Assembly: GCF_016863395.1 (NCBI RefSeq)
Contig: NZ_BOOU01000080.1
Span: 1-63,797 of the forward strand
DNA from: Sphaerisporangium rufum
Lineage (GTDB): Bacteria; Actinomycetota; Actinomycetes; Streptosporangiales; Streptosporangiaceae
Direction: 5' to 3'
Length of the DNA stretch: 63,797 nucleotides
Shown piece by piece: positions 33,899-42,594 of the stretch (positions are counted from its first letter, which is position 1; each line of letters begins with the position of its first letter). A program made the position numbers and the translations under genes. A model generated the notes under the pieces. That model saw only the letters and a list, made by a program, of their open reading frames with translations. It had not been told where the DNA came from and searched no databases.

Positions 33899-34770
33899 CA
33901 GCCGGTGCCTCCGGCCAGCTCGGGCCAGGCCGCGCGCAGCGCGTCGCGCCAGTGCCGGATCGGCGGCAGCCCGGCCCGGGCCCAGCCGTCGTGGCCGAGC
34001 ACGCCGTAGCCGGGGCGGGTGGCGGGCCGGGGCACCGCGCCGGTCGGGACCGGCCGGACCCGGCCGGGATCGGCGCCGAGCAGCGTGAACACCTCGCGGG
34101 CCAGCTCGTACCAGCTCGCCCGCCCGCCGCTGGTGGCGTGGTAGACCCCGGGCGGGGCGTCGATCTCGGCCAGCCGCAGCAGCCGCGCGGCCAGGTCGCC
34201 GGTCCAGGTCGGCTGGCCGAACTGGTCGTCGACCACCTCGACGGTGTCCCGGGTGCGCTCCAGGGCGATCATCGTCCGGACGAAGTTGCGGCCGCCGGCG
34301 CCGTACAGCCAGGCGGTGCGCACCACGTAGCCGGTGGCGGGCAGCAGTTCCAGCACCGCGCGCTCGCCGGCCAGCTTGGTGCGGCCGTAGGCGTTGACCG
34401 GCCCGGTGGGGGCGTCTTCGGGGTACGGGGTGGTCGCGGTGCCGTCGAAGACGTAGTCGGTGGAGATCTGGAACAGCCGGGCCCCGACGTCGGCGCAGGC
34501 GAGCGCCAGCGCGCGGACCCCGGCGCCGTTGACCGCCAGCGCCGCGGCCTCGCGGGCCTCGGCGTCGTCGACCGCGGTCCAGCCGGCGCAGTTGACCACG
34601 GCGTCCGGCTTCTCCTGCCGGATGACGTCCAGCACCTCGGCGGGGCGGCACAGGTCCAGGCGGTCGCGGTCGAAGGCCAGCACGTCCGGGGCGTCCGGGC
34701 CGGCCGGCACCGCGGCGACCAGGGCTGAGCCGAGCATGCCGCGGGCGCCGGTGACCAGCAGGCGGTTCAC
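33898..34770 (-). CDS. rmlD: dTDP-4-dehydrorhamnose reductase
   Basis: 290 residues. Reduces dTDP-4-dehydro-L-rhamnose to dTDP-L-rhamnose, the final step. Motifs: LLVTGARGMLGSAL (nucleotide binding), VVNCAGWTAVDDAE, QISTDYVFDG with the catalytic Thr, and Y-x3-K in NAYGRTKLAGE. GTG 34770 overlaps the rmlB stop by 4 bases. Second-last step of the pathway is encoded by the distant rmlC. Confidence 0.93.
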   Translation of the reverse strand: MNRLLVTGARGMLGSALVAAVPAGPDAPDVLAFDRDRLDLCRPAEVLDVIRQEKPDAVVNCAGWTAVDDAEAREAAALAVNGAGVRALALACADVGARLFQISTDYVFDGTATTPYPEDAPTGPVNAYGRTKLAGERAVLELLPATGYVVRTAWLYGAGGRNFVRTMIALERTRDTVEVVDDQFGQPTWTGDLAARLLRLAEIDAPPGVYHATSGGRASWYELAREVFTLLGADPGRVRPVPTGAVPRPATRPGYGVLGHDGWARAGLPPIRHWRDALRAAWPELAGGTG

Positions 34771-35735
34771 CGGGCGTCCTTGAGGTGCTTCCACCAGGAG
34801 GGGTTGTCGGCGTACCAGCGCACGGTGGCGGCCAGGCCCTCGTCGAAGCCGACCGCCGGGGCGTACCCCATGGCGCGCAGCCGCCGGTCGTCCAGAGAGT
34901 AGCGCCGGTCGTGGCCCTTGCGGTCGGGCACCCGCTCGACCATGTCCCAGCCGGCGCCGAGCTCGGCCAGCAGGCGGGCGGTGAGCTCGGCGTTGGTCAG
35001 CTCGGCGGTGCCGGCGATGTGGTAGACCTCGCCCGGCGCGCCGCGCTCGGCGACCAGCTGGATGCCACGGCAGTGGTCGTCCACGTGGATCCAGTCGCGC
35101 ACGTTGCCGCCGTCCCCGTACAGCGGGACCTTGCGGCCCTGCAGGAGGTTGGTGACGAACAACGGGATGACCTTCTCCGGGTACTGGTAGGGCCCGTAGT
35201 TGTTGCCGCACCGGGTGATCGACACCGGCAGGCCGTGGGTGACGGCGTACGCCTGGGCGATCAGGTCGCCGCCGGCCTTGGCCGCCGAGTACGGCGAGCG
35301 GGGGCGCAGCGGCGCGTCCTCGGCCCACGAGCCGGTCTCGACCGACCCGTAGACCTCGTCGGTGGACACCTGGACGACCCGGGGGGTCCCGGCGTCCAGG
35401 CAGGCCTGCATCAGGGTCTGCGTCCCGAGCACGTTGGTGCGGACGAAGTCGGCGGCGCCGGCGATGGACCGGTCGACGTGCGACTCGGCGGCGAAGTTGA
35501 CCACCAGGTCGTGCCCGGGCACCACCTCGGCGAGCAGGGCGGCGTCGCAGATGTCGCCGTGCACGAAGTCGTGGGCGCCGGCGACCGGCTCCAGGTTGGC
35601 CGGGTTGCCGGCGTAGGTGAGGGCGTCCAGCACGGTGACCCGCGCGCCGGCGAGCGCCGGGTACCCGCCGCCGGCCAGGGTGCGGACGTAGTGCGACCCG
35701 ATGAAACCGGCACCGCCGGTGACCAGCACTCTCAT
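34767..35735 (-). CDS. rmlB: dTDP-glucose 4,6-dehydratase
   Basis: 322 residues. Converts dTDP-glucose to dTDP-4-dehydro-6-deoxyglucose with bound NAD. GGAGFIGSHYVR at 7-18, NFAAESHVDRSI, the catalytic TDE in VQVSTDEVYGS, Y-x3-K in PYSAAKAGGD, and NNYGPYQYPEKVIPLF are all present. ATGA overlap with rmlA. Its product also feeds dTDP-amino sugars, which is relevant to the QdtB-like aminotransferase at 20045. Confidence 0.95.
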   Translation of the reverse strand: MRVLVTGGAGFIGSHYVRTLAGGGYPALAGARVTVLDALTYAGNPANLEPVAGAHDFVHGDICDAALLAEVVPGHDLVVNFAAESHVDRSIAGAADFVRTNVLGTQTLMQACLDAGTPRVVQVSTDEVYGSVETGSWAEDAPLRPRSPYSAAKAGGDLIAQAYAVTHGLPVSITRCGNNYGPYQYPEKVIPLFVTNLLQGRKVPLYGDGGNVRDWIHVDDHCRGIQLVAERGAPGEVYHIAGTAELTNAELTARLLAELGAGWDMVERVPDRKGHDRRYSLDDRRLRAMGYAPAVGFDEGLAATVRWYADNPSWWKHLKDAR

Positions 35736-36799
35736 GAACTGATCTGCACCTTGCTGTGATCGCCGAGCACCAGCCGGTGTGCTCTGGGGGTGTTGGGAGC
35801 GGGCGTGACCTCGACGTCGTGCCCGATCAGGGACGCCTCGATCCGGCGGACCCCATGAATGGACGCGCGGCGCAGCAGGATCGAGTACTCGATCTCGCTG
35901 TCCACAACCTGACAGTCCTCGGCGATCGAGGTGAAGGGCCCGACGTAGGAGTCCCGCACCTGCGCGCCGGCCCCGACGACGACCGGCCCGACGATGCGCG
36001 AGCCGGTGACCCGGGCCCCGGCCTCCACCACCACCCGGCCGATGATCTCCGAGCCGGGGTCCACCTCGCCGTCCAGCCGCTGCTCGACCGTCTCCAGCAG
36101 CAGCCGGTTGACCTCCAGCATGTCGGCGACGTTGCCGGTGTCCTTCCAGTATCCGGAGACCACGGTGGACTCCACCCGCCGGCCGGCGTCGATCAGCCAC
36201 TGGATCGCGTCGGTGATCTCCAGCTCGCCGCGCCAGGACGGCTTGAGCGCGGCGACCGCCTCGTGCACCGCGGCGGTGAACAGGTAGACGCCGACCAGCG
36301 CCAGGTCGCTCTTGGGCTCGCGGGGCTTCTCCTCCAGCCCGACGACCCGGCCCGTGCCGTCCAGCTCGGCCACGCCGAACTGCCGGGGGTCGCCGACCCG
36401 GGTGAGCATGATCTGCGCGGCCGGGCGGTCGGCGCGGAACCGCCGGACCAGCGGCTCGATGCCGCCCACGATGAAGTTGTCGCCGAGGTACATGACGAAG
36501 TCGTCGTCGCCCAGGTACTCGCGGGCGATCAGCACCGCGTGCGCCAGCCCGAGCGGCGCGTCCTGGCGCAGGTAGGTGACCGACAGGCCGAACGCCGACC
36601 CGTCGCCGACGGCGGCCTCGATCTCCCGGTGGGTGTCGCCGACGATGATGCCGACCTCGCGGATGCCCGCCGCCGCGATGGCCTCCAGCCCGTAGAACAG
36701 CACGGGCTTGTTGGCCACCGGGACCAGCTGCTTGGCCGAGGTGTGGGTGATCGGCCGGAGCCGGGTGCCGGACCCGCCGGCGAGCACGAGCGCCTTCAC
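35732..36799 (-). CDS. rmlA: Glucose-1-phosphate thymidylyltransferase, long form
   Basis: 355 residues. Makes dTDP-glucose from glucose 1-phosphate and dTTP. N-terminal nucleotidyltransferase: ALVLAGGSGTRLRPIT, KQLVPVANKPVLFYG and GDNFIVGG. The last 100 residues are a left-handed beta-helix (EIIGRVVVEAGARVTGSRIV), the long form seen in antibiotic-sugar genes such as strD and in actinobacterial glycan loci, rather than the short 290-residue RmlA. GTG 36799 shares one base with the stop of the sugar transferase upstream (TAGTG). Confidence 0.92.
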   Translation of the reverse strand: MKALVLAGGSGTRLRPITHTSAKQLVPVANKPVLFYGLEAIAAAGIREVGIIVGDTHREIEAAVGDGSAFGLSVTYLRQDAPLGLAHAVLIAREYLGDDDFVMYLGDNFIVGGIEPLVRRFRADRPAAQIMLTRVGDPRQFGVAELDGTGRVVGLEEKPREPKSDLALVGVYLFTAAVHEAVAALKPSWRGELEITDAIQWLIDAGRRVESTVVSGYWKDTGNVADMLEVNRLLLETVEQRLDGEVDPGSEIIGRVVVEAGARVTGSRIVGPVVVGAGAQVRDSYVGPFTSIAEDCQVVDSEIEYSILLRRASIHGVRRIEASLIGHDVEVTPAPNTPRAHRLVLGDHSKVQISS

Positions 36800-38262
36800 T
36801 AGTAGGCCCCTCCACCGCGGGTCACCGCGGACCAGGTCTTCCACAGGATCTGCAGGTCGAGGATGAGCGACCAGTTCTCCACGTAGCGCAGGTCGAGCCG
36901 GACCGACTCCTCCCAGGACAGGTCCGAGCGCCCGCTGACCTGCCACAGGCCGGTCATGCCGGGCTTGACGACCAGGCGGCGGCGCACGTCGGTGCCGTAC
37001 TGGGCGACCTCGTCGGGCAGCGGCGGGCGCGGTCCGACCAGCGACATCTCGCCGCGTACCACGTTGAGGAGCTGGGGCAGCTCGTCCAGCGAGTAGCGGC
37101 GCAGGAAGGCGCCGACCCGGGTGACGCGTGGATCGTTCCGCATCTTGAACAGCACGCCGTCGAACTCGTTGGCGGCCAGCAGCTCGGTCTTGAGCTTCTC
37201 GGCGTCGCGCACCATCGTGCGGAACTTGAAGACCGGGAACTCCCGGCCGGCGCGGCCCACCCGGGTCTGCCGGAACAGCGCGGGCCCCTCGCTGGTGGTC
37301 CGGACCAGGATCGCGATCACCAGCATCGGCACGGCGAGCACGGTGAGCGCGGCGGTGGCGACCAGCCGGTCGAACAGGCTCTTGGCCACCTGGCGGGCCC
37401 CGTCGAACTCCGGGTGCTCCACGTGCAGCAGCGGCATCCCGGCGACCGGCCGGATGCTGGTGCGCGGGCCGGCCACGTCCATCAGCGCGGGGGCCACGAA
37501 CAGCTCGGTGCCCTTGGTCTCGATGCTCCAGGCCAGCCGGCGCAGCGCGGCGCCGTCCAGTTCGGGGCAGGCCAGTACGGCGACCGCGTCCGCGGAGACC
37601 TTGTCGGCGACCGTGGCGACGTCGGCGAAGTCGCCGTAGACCGGGACGCCGTCGATGTCCAGGCCGTTGCCGGGGAACTGCCCGGGCGGCAGGCAGGCCG
37701 CGACCACGCGCATGCCGTGGTAGGGCTGGCGGCGGAACTGCATGACCAGGTCCAGCACCGCGGTGCGGTGCCCGACGGCGACGACCCGCCGCAGGTACTC
37801 GCCCTCGGCGCGGCGCCGGTGCAGGCGCTTGCGCATCCGCCAGCGGAAGACCAGCGTCAGCACGGTCGCCAGCGGCAGCATCGCCATGACGTAGCTTCGC
37901 GCGATCATGGTCTGGGTGGCGTAGGCGCCGATCGCCACCGCCGCGGTGAGCCCCACCCCGCCGTCGAAGACGGCGCGGAACTCCTCGCTGCCCTCGCCGT
38001 GGCTGCGCTCGCGGTACACCCCGGCCAGCGCCATGGCCGCCGGCCAGACCAGCGCCAGGCCGAAGCCGAACAGCAGCTCCGACCACGGAATGAAGGCGCC
38101 CAGCCACAGCCGGACTCCCATGACCCCTTCGCAGGCGATCATGGCGCACGCCACGTCGCCGGCGACGAGGGCCCGCATATAGGAACGCGTCCAGATGCTG
38201 GACGCCTTCAGCGGGCCCGTGTCGAGGACCGCGGCATCGCGCTCCCCCAACCCCACCCTCAT
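36799..38262 (-). CDS. Polyprenyl-phosphate sugar-1-phosphate transferase (initiating, WbaP/CpsE-like)
   Basis: 487 residues from ATG 38262. Four or five membrane segments in the first 150 residues, a central Rossmann-like domain (about 165-290: RRVVAVGHRTAVLDLVMQF, VYGDFADVATV), and the C-terminal bacterial sugar transferase domain with FDRLVATAALTVLAVPMLVIA, the reentrant-helix motif, KFRTMVRDAE, RVTRVGAFLRRYSLDELPQL and MSLVGPRPPLP. It transfers hexose-1-phosphate to undecaprenyl phosphate and so starts the repeat unit. First gene of the minus-strand operon running through rmlA, rmlB, rmlD, MFS and a GT2. Confidence 0.92.
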   Translation of the reverse strand: MRVGLGERDAAVLDTGPLKASSIWTRSYMRALVAGDVACAMIACEGVMGVRLWLGAFIPWSELLFGFGLALVWPAAMALAGVYRERSHGEGSEEFRAVFDGGVGLTAAVAIGAYATQTMIARSYVMAMLPLATVLTLVFRWRMRKRLHRRRAEGEYLRRVVAVGHRTAVLDLVMQFRRQPYHGMRVVAACLPPGQFPGNGLDIDGVPVYGDFADVATVADKVSADAVAVLACPELDGAALRRLAWSIETKGTELFVAPALMDVAGPRTSIRPVAGMPLLHVEHPEFDGARQVAKSLFDRLVATAALTVLAVPMLVIAILVRTTSEGPALFRQTRVGRAGREFPVFKFRTMVRDAEKLKTELLAANEFDGVLFKMRNDPRVTRVGAFLRRYSLDELPQLLNVVRGEMSLVGPRPPLPDEVAQYGTDVRRRLVVKPGMTGLWQVSGRSDLSWEESVRLDLRYVENWSLILDLQILWKTWSAVTRGGGAY

Positions 38263-38504
38263 GCCTGTCCCTACCCTGCTCCCGCCGGACCGTGCAGATA
38301 CCAGACGGCCCATGGGGCGCTTTGGTTGACACATTGCCCCGAAACATCAGGAGCCCGAGTACCGGTTCAAATACTAAAGATCGGCCTATCCCAGTGAAAT
38401 AGTGCGGCAATGGCCACAATCGGCCGGTCATCGGGGCAGGCGAGTCCCTTGACGGAACGGTCCAATGCTATGTATGCGGGGCTTGGCCCGATACCTCCGC
38501 CGGG

Positions 38505-38855
38505 TCAGTCGTACTCGAGGTCGGGTAGCGGGGCCGGCGGGTCGGGGCTGCGCCACACCACCACGTAGGCGGCCCGCGCGGCGGTGACCGCCTCGCTCAG
38601 CCGCTCGAGGTCGAAGTCGGGCAGGTAGCGGAGCCGGGCGAGGAACGTCGCGTCCGTCGCCGACCGCGGCACCACGCACCCCTCACCGTCGCGGTCGAGC
38701 AGGACGATGAGGACGTCGGAGTCGGTGACGCCGCCCACCCGGACCTCGACGACGTCCTCCCACGCGAGGGCCTCGACGCTCCCGTCCGCGTAGTGGCGGG
38801 TGACGCCCTCTTCGGTGACGTATACATAGGTGTCCGGCACTGAGTTGCCGCGCAT
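38505..38855 (-). CDS. Small hypothetical protein
   Basis: 116 residues from ATG 38855; upstream extension of the frame to 38951 looks non-conserved. The sequence is acidic and compact, with alternating strands (DTYVYVTEEGVTRHYADGSV, WEDVVEVRVGGVTDSDVLIV) and a C-terminal helix, similar in style to small actinobacterial proteins with a WEDVxEV core that I cannot name. No signal peptide, no catalytic motif. No clear ribosome-binding site at the ATG, so the start is uncertain. It stands alone between the glycan operon and the sensor kinase. Confidence 0.55.
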   Translation of the reverse strand: MRGNSVPDTYVYVTEEGVTRHYADGSVEALAWEDVVEVRVGGVTDSDVLIVLLDRDGEGCVVPRSATDATFLARLRYLPDFDLERLSEAVTAARAAYVVVWRSPDPPAPLPDLEYD

Positions 38856-39123
38856 GGGCGCGATTGTGACGACTGACCAGCGGTCGGTGCAAGAGAGGCC
38901 GGCAATCAGCACCCCAGGTGTGACGGCTTCGTCCCGGTCCGGGCGGTCCACCGGCCGCCGGCGTGCGGCGCGGCCGGCATCCGGGGGATGCCGACCGTTA
39001 TCTACCGTCTACCGGGAATGGGATCGTTTGTTGATGGAATGGCCTGGTTAGCCGAGCGCCCCGTTGGTACTGTTTCGCCACTGGTAACCCGGGTGTAACA
39101 AGGCGGTTCCCCTGCGAGGTCAC

Positions 39124-41505
39124 ATGGGCCGGCGTGCGAAGTCCATCAAGTTCAAGCTGCTCACCATGGTGCTGGTGCCGCTGATCTCCCTGGTGGGCAT
39201 CTGGATGTACGCTGCGGCGACCGCCGTCAAGACCGGTCTGGACGTGCTGAACGTCAAGGCGATCTACGACGACGTCCTCAGCCCCACCGACCGGCTGCTG
39301 GCCGCCGTCCAGCAGGAGCGCTACCTGTCCCTGCAGTACCTCGGCTCGCGGACCGCCGACCGCGCCGAGCTGGACGCCGCCCGGGCCCGCACCGACCAGT
39401 TCCGCGCCGCCGCCGAGCGGCTCGCCTACGCCGATCCGGCGCTGTTCGACGACCGCGACGTGCTGCTGGACCGGGTGAACCGGTTCCACGCCGTGCTGCG
39501 CCGGCTGCCGGAGATCCGCTCCCGGGTCGATTCCGGCAGCCTGAGCAACCTGGCGACCCTGGACGCCTACCGGCTGCTGACCACGGCCGCCGGCCAGATC
39601 TACGACAAGGTGACCTCGGTCGAGGACGCCGAGGGCGAGAACGCCCGCGGCCTGATCCTGATGGACCGCAGCCGGGAACTGCTCAGCGAGGAGGGCGCGC
39701 TGCTGGCCGCCGTCTACGCGGCGGGCACGGTGAAGGCGGAGGAGCAGGTCGCCTTCAACCAGGCGATGATCAAGCGGCGGCTGATGTGGGACATGGGGTT
39801 CGACCGGCTGGAGGAGGACATGCGCCGGCCGTTCGCCGCCCTGCAGTACTCCGACGCGTACACCCGGTTCGTCGCGGTCGAGGACGACATGGTGCAGGAC
39901 GTGCGCCCCGGCCGCCCACTGCCCGGCGCCTCGGTCAGCTGGGGCTCCACCGTGCAGCGGCTCGGCAAGGCCTGGGCCGACCAGAACACCGCCGCCGCGA
40001 CCACGCTCACCGACCGCACCATTCCCTTCGTCATCAGCGTGGTGTGGCGCATCGTCCTGGCGGGCGGCCTCGGCCTGATCGCGGTCGGCGTCTCGGTGTT
40101 CATCTCGGCGCGCTTCAGCCGCCGGATCAGCGACGAGCTGCAGGAGCTGCAGCGCGCCGCCCTGGAGCTGGCGCACCGCCGGCTGCCCGCGATCGTGCGC
40201 CGGCTCCGGCAGGGCGAGGACGTCGACGTCGCCTCCGAGACGCCGCCGTTCGCCACCGGCTCCACCGAGGAGGTCGTCAACGTCGGCCAGGCCTTCGACT
40301 CGGTGCAGATCACCGCGGTCGAGGCGGCCGTCGGACAGGCCGAGATCCGCAAGGGCGTCGGCAAGGTCTTCCTCAACCTGGCCCGCCGCAACCAGTCCCT
40401 GCTGCACCGCCAGCTGTCGATGCTGGACGCCCTGGAGCGGCGGGTCACCGACCCCGAACTGCTGGACGACCTGTTCGGCATCGACCACCTGACCACCCGC
40501 ATGCGCCGGCACGCCGAAGGCCTGATCATCATGTCCGGGGCGACCCCCGGACGCGGGTGGCGCAACCCGGTGCCGCTGTACGACGTCGTCCGGGCGGCGG
40601 TGGAGGAGGTCGAGGACTACCTGCGCGTCCAGGTGAGCATGCCCGACGACACCGCCCTGATCGGCGCGGCGGTCACCGACGTGATCCACCTGCTGGCCGA
40701 GCTGGTGGAGAACGCCACGATCTTCTCCCCGCCGCACACCCACATCGAGGTGCGCGGCGAGGCGGTGGCCCGCGGTTTCGTCATCGAGGTGGAGGACAGG
40801 GGTCTCGGCATGAGCCCCGAGGAGATGGAGCAGGTCAACATCCGGCTGGCCGATCCGCCGGAGTTCGACTTGGCCGACAGCGACCGGCTCGGCCTGTTCG
40901 TCGTCGGCCGGCTGGCCGCCCGGCGGGACATCCGGGTCTCCTTGCGCCCCTCGCCTTACGGCGGCACCACGGCGATCGTGCTGCTCCCCGAGACGCTGGT
41001 GACGACCGCCGACCCGGTCAGCGCGCCCCGGGCGCAGCACACCGTGGAGCGGGTCGCCGCCCTGGAGGCCGCACCGGCCGGCGGGCCGCTCGGCCTGGCC
41101 GGCGGCCCGAGCGTGGCCGAGCGGCTGCGCGAGGTGACCGCCCCGGCCGGCGCGGACGACGTCCCGGCCGCTCCGGCGGGCGCCGGCACGGCGGGCGGCA
41201 TGGCGGGCGGCATGGCGGGCGGCATGGAGACGACCGTCCAGGCGGACGGCGGGCGGGACCGCGCGAACGGGTCGGGGACGCGGCGTGGCGCCGGCCTGCC
41301 GCGACGGGTGCGGCAGGCGAACCTCGCCCCGCAGCTCCGGGAGAACGGGGCCGGGCCGGCCGGCGGCGCTGCCCGCCCGGCGCCGGGCGGCGATCCGCCG
41401 GCCGGCGCCGAGCCGCCGCAGGCCCCGCAGCCGTCCCCCGATATGTTCACCTCGTTCCGAGCCGGCTGGGAGCGCGCGAACGAGGGCGAGGAGAAGACGC
41501 CATGA
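39124..41505 (+). CDS. Conservon-type sensor histidine kinase (CvnA-like) with nitrate/nitrite-sensing-like domain
   Basis: 793 residues. TM1 at about 10-34, an all-helical extracytoplasmic sensor with repeated EER and R patterns (about 35-300, NIT-like), TM2 at about 302-326, then a HAMP-like linker, the helical segment NLARRNQSLLHRQLSMLDALERR, and an ATPase domain with N-box LVENATIFSPPH (about 527-538) and G-boxes EDRGLGM and TTAIVLLPE. This is the architecture of CvnA, the first gene of Streptomyces conservons. A disordered C-terminal tail (about 640-793) includes MAGG repeats. The next gene overlaps by 4 bases and is a DUF742 protein, not the usual roadblock protein CvnB. Confidence 0.88.
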   Translation: MGRRAKSIKFKLLTMVLVPLISLVGIWMYAAATAVKTGLDVLNVKAIYDDVLSPTDRLLAAVQQERYLSLQYLGSRTADRAELDAARARTDQFRAAAERLAYADPALFDDRDVLLDRVNRFHAVLRRLPEIRSRVDSGSLSNLATLDAYRLLTTAAGQIYDKVTSVEDAEGENARGLILMDRSRELLSEEGALLAAVYAAGTVKAEEQVAFNQAMIKRRLMWDMGFDRLEEDMRRPFAALQYSDAYTRFVAVEDDMVQDVRPGRPLPGASVSWGSTVQRLGKAWADQNTAAATTLTDRTIPFVISVVWRIVLAGGLGLIAVGVSVFISARFSRRISDELQELQRAALELAHRRLPAIVRRLRQGEDVDVASETPPFATGSTEEVVNVGQAFDSVQITAVEAAVGQAEIRKGVGKVFLNLARRNQSLLHRQLSMLDALERRVTDPELLDDLFGIDHLTTRMRRHAEGLIIMSGATPGRGWRNPVPLYDVVRAAVEEVEDYLRVQVSMPDDTALIGAAVTDVIHLLAELVENATIFSPPHTHIEVRGEAVARGFVIEVEDRGLGMSPEEMEQVNIRLADPPEFDLADSDRLGLFVVGRLAARRDIRVSLRPSPYGGTTAIVLLPETLVTTADPVSAPRAQHTVERVAALEAAPAGGPLGLAGGPSVAERLREVTAPAGADDVPAAPAGAGTAGGMAGGMAGGMETTVQADGGRDRANGSGTRRGAGLPRRVRQANLAPQLRENGAGPAGGAARPAPGGDPPAGAEPPQAPQPSPDMFTSFRAGWERANEGEEKTP
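41191..41226 (+). repeat. Three tandem 12-bp repeats in the kinase tail
   Basis: GCGGGCGGCATG three times head to tail, giving AGGM x3 in the disordered C-terminal tail. In-frame, so copy-number change would only alter tail length. Confidence 0.85.
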
Positions 41506-41873
41506 GCGAGTCGGGTGAACGCTGGCTGGACCAGGAGGCGGGTCCGCTCATCCGCCCCTACACCGTCACGCGCGGGCGCACCCGGCCCTCCGGGCCGGCG
41601 TTCGACATGGTGGCGATCGTCCGCGCCACGCCGGGAGCCCGGCCGGTGCCGGGCCTCGGGCCCGAGCACGCGCGCATCCTGGAGATGTGCGGCGAGCCGA
41701 TGTCGGTCGTCGACCTGGCCTCGGACAGCGGGCTGTCGCTCGGCGTCGTGCGGGTGCTGCTCGGCGACCTGCGCGATCAGCGGCTGGTCACCGTGCGCCC
41801 GCCCGCGACCGTGTCCCAGCTACCCGAGGAACGCCTGCTGCGCGAGGTGATCCAGGGCCTGCAGGCTCTCTGA
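41502..41873 (+). CDS. DUF742 protein (CvnC-like)
   Basis: 123 residues. PLIRPYTVTRGRTRP near the N-terminus, followed by EHARILEMCGEPMSVVDLASDSGLSLGVVRVLLGDLRDQRLV, a winged-helix-like region typical of DUF742. In conservons this protein works with CvnA, the roadblock/LC7 protein CvnB and the GTPase CvnD at the membrane. Here neither cvnB nor cvnD is nearby. ATG 41502 overlaps the kinase stop (ATGA). Confidence 0.9.
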   Translation: MSESGERWLDQEAGPLIRPYTVTRGRTRPSGPAFDMVAIVRATPGARPVPGLGPEHARILEMCGEPMSVVDLASDSGLSLGVVRVLLGDLRDQRLVTVRPPATVSQLPEERLLREVIQGLQAL

Positions 41874-42052
41874 CCACGGGGCCGCCCACCAGCGGAAACG
41901 TAAAGAGTTGGTCGCGATTTGGGCGCAATGGGTACCGATGTGGGTATTTATCCCGTTATTTGGTATTGATGGGTTGAGGTGTCCTCGTCCTGCGGGCAAA
42001 GTACCGCGGCCGGGGGCGGCAACCGAAAGAGCGACGGATTCAGGTGTCAGCC

Positions 42053-42247
42053 ATGTGTCACCACCACCCGAAGTGCCCGGCGGCGGACGCCGCCGATCAC
42101 GAGGCGGCCTGCCTGGTGGCCTTCCACCCCGAGCAGGGCTGGGGACTGCTGTGCAACGGCGTGGTCGTCTTCGACGACACGGGCGAGCTGCTGCCGGACG
42201 GCCGGAGCGTGCCTGTCCACCGCGCCCCCTGCGGGCGGGCCGCGTGA
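42053..42247 (+). CDS. DUF5999 family small cysteine/histidine-rich protein
   Basis: 64 residues. MCHHHPKCPAADAADHEAA, then HPEQGWGLLCNGVVVFDDTG and ELLPDGR match the DUF5999 family known from Streptomyces and relatives. The N-terminal Cys/His cluster (C2, H3-H5, C8) could bind metal. Function unknown. ATG 42053 is chosen because the family begins MC; GTG 42044 is in frame. The 180 bp upstream is AT-rich for this genome and probably holds the promoter. Overlaps the next small ORF by 4 bases. Confidence 0.85.
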   Translation: MCHHHPKCPAADAADHEAACLVAFHPEQGWGLLCNGVVVFDDTGELLPDGRSVPVHRAPCGRAA

Positions 42248-42405
42248 CCACCGCCCCCGGCGGCGACCGCCGCCGGCCGGCGGATCTCCCGCCGGTCCCG
42301 CGGCGGCGGCTCCGGCGGCGCGGGAAGGGCCACCGGGCCCGCCTGGCGGCCCTGGCGGGCGGCCTCGACCTGCGCACCCCCGCCGGCCGCCCGCTGCCGT
42401 ACTGA
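42244..42405 (+). CDS. Tiny basic ORF coupled to the DUF5999 gene
   Basis: 53 codons from a GTG that overlaps the DUF5999 stop (GTGA). The product is very rich in Arg and Pro (PRRRLRRRGKGHRARLAALAGG). The overlap supports real, coupled translation, but composition alone could arise in any high-GC frame. No homologue is recognised. Confidence 0.35.
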   Translation: MTTAPGGDRRRPADLPPVPRRRLRRRGKGHRARLAALAGGLDLRTPAGRPLPY

Positions 42406-42544
42406 GCCCCTTGGCCCCTTGAGCCCTTGCGCCACCCGGCCCGTGCGGCCCGCGGCCCCGGCGCCGCGGTCGCCGGCCCGCGGCGGGCGCCGAGGCCGGC
42501 GTCGTGATCGGCCCCGTGATCGGCCGCTGATCGGCGCCATGATC

Positions 42545-42587
42545 TGCTGGAAAAGGCGACATCGGTTGTCGTCTTTCGATGCCAGCA
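42545..42587. promoter_or_regulatory. Nested dyad just upstream of the SDR gene
   Basis: Outer arms TGCTGG (42545-42550) and CCAGCA (42582-42587); inner arms AAAGGCGAC (42552-42560) and GTCGTCTTT (42568-42576), 8 of 9 matched. It ends eight bases before the SDR start codon, so a bound regulator would block transcription or, as RNA, the hairpin would affect translation. The WYL regulator downstream of the SDR is the obvious candidate. Confidence 0.45.
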
Positions 42588-42594
42588 TCAGCGC

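Noticed and set aside
41874-42052. AT-rich stretch considered as a riboswitch or small RNA
   Set aside because: No conserved riboswitch core or stable hairpin with terminator could be recognised; it is more simply the DUF5999 promoter region.
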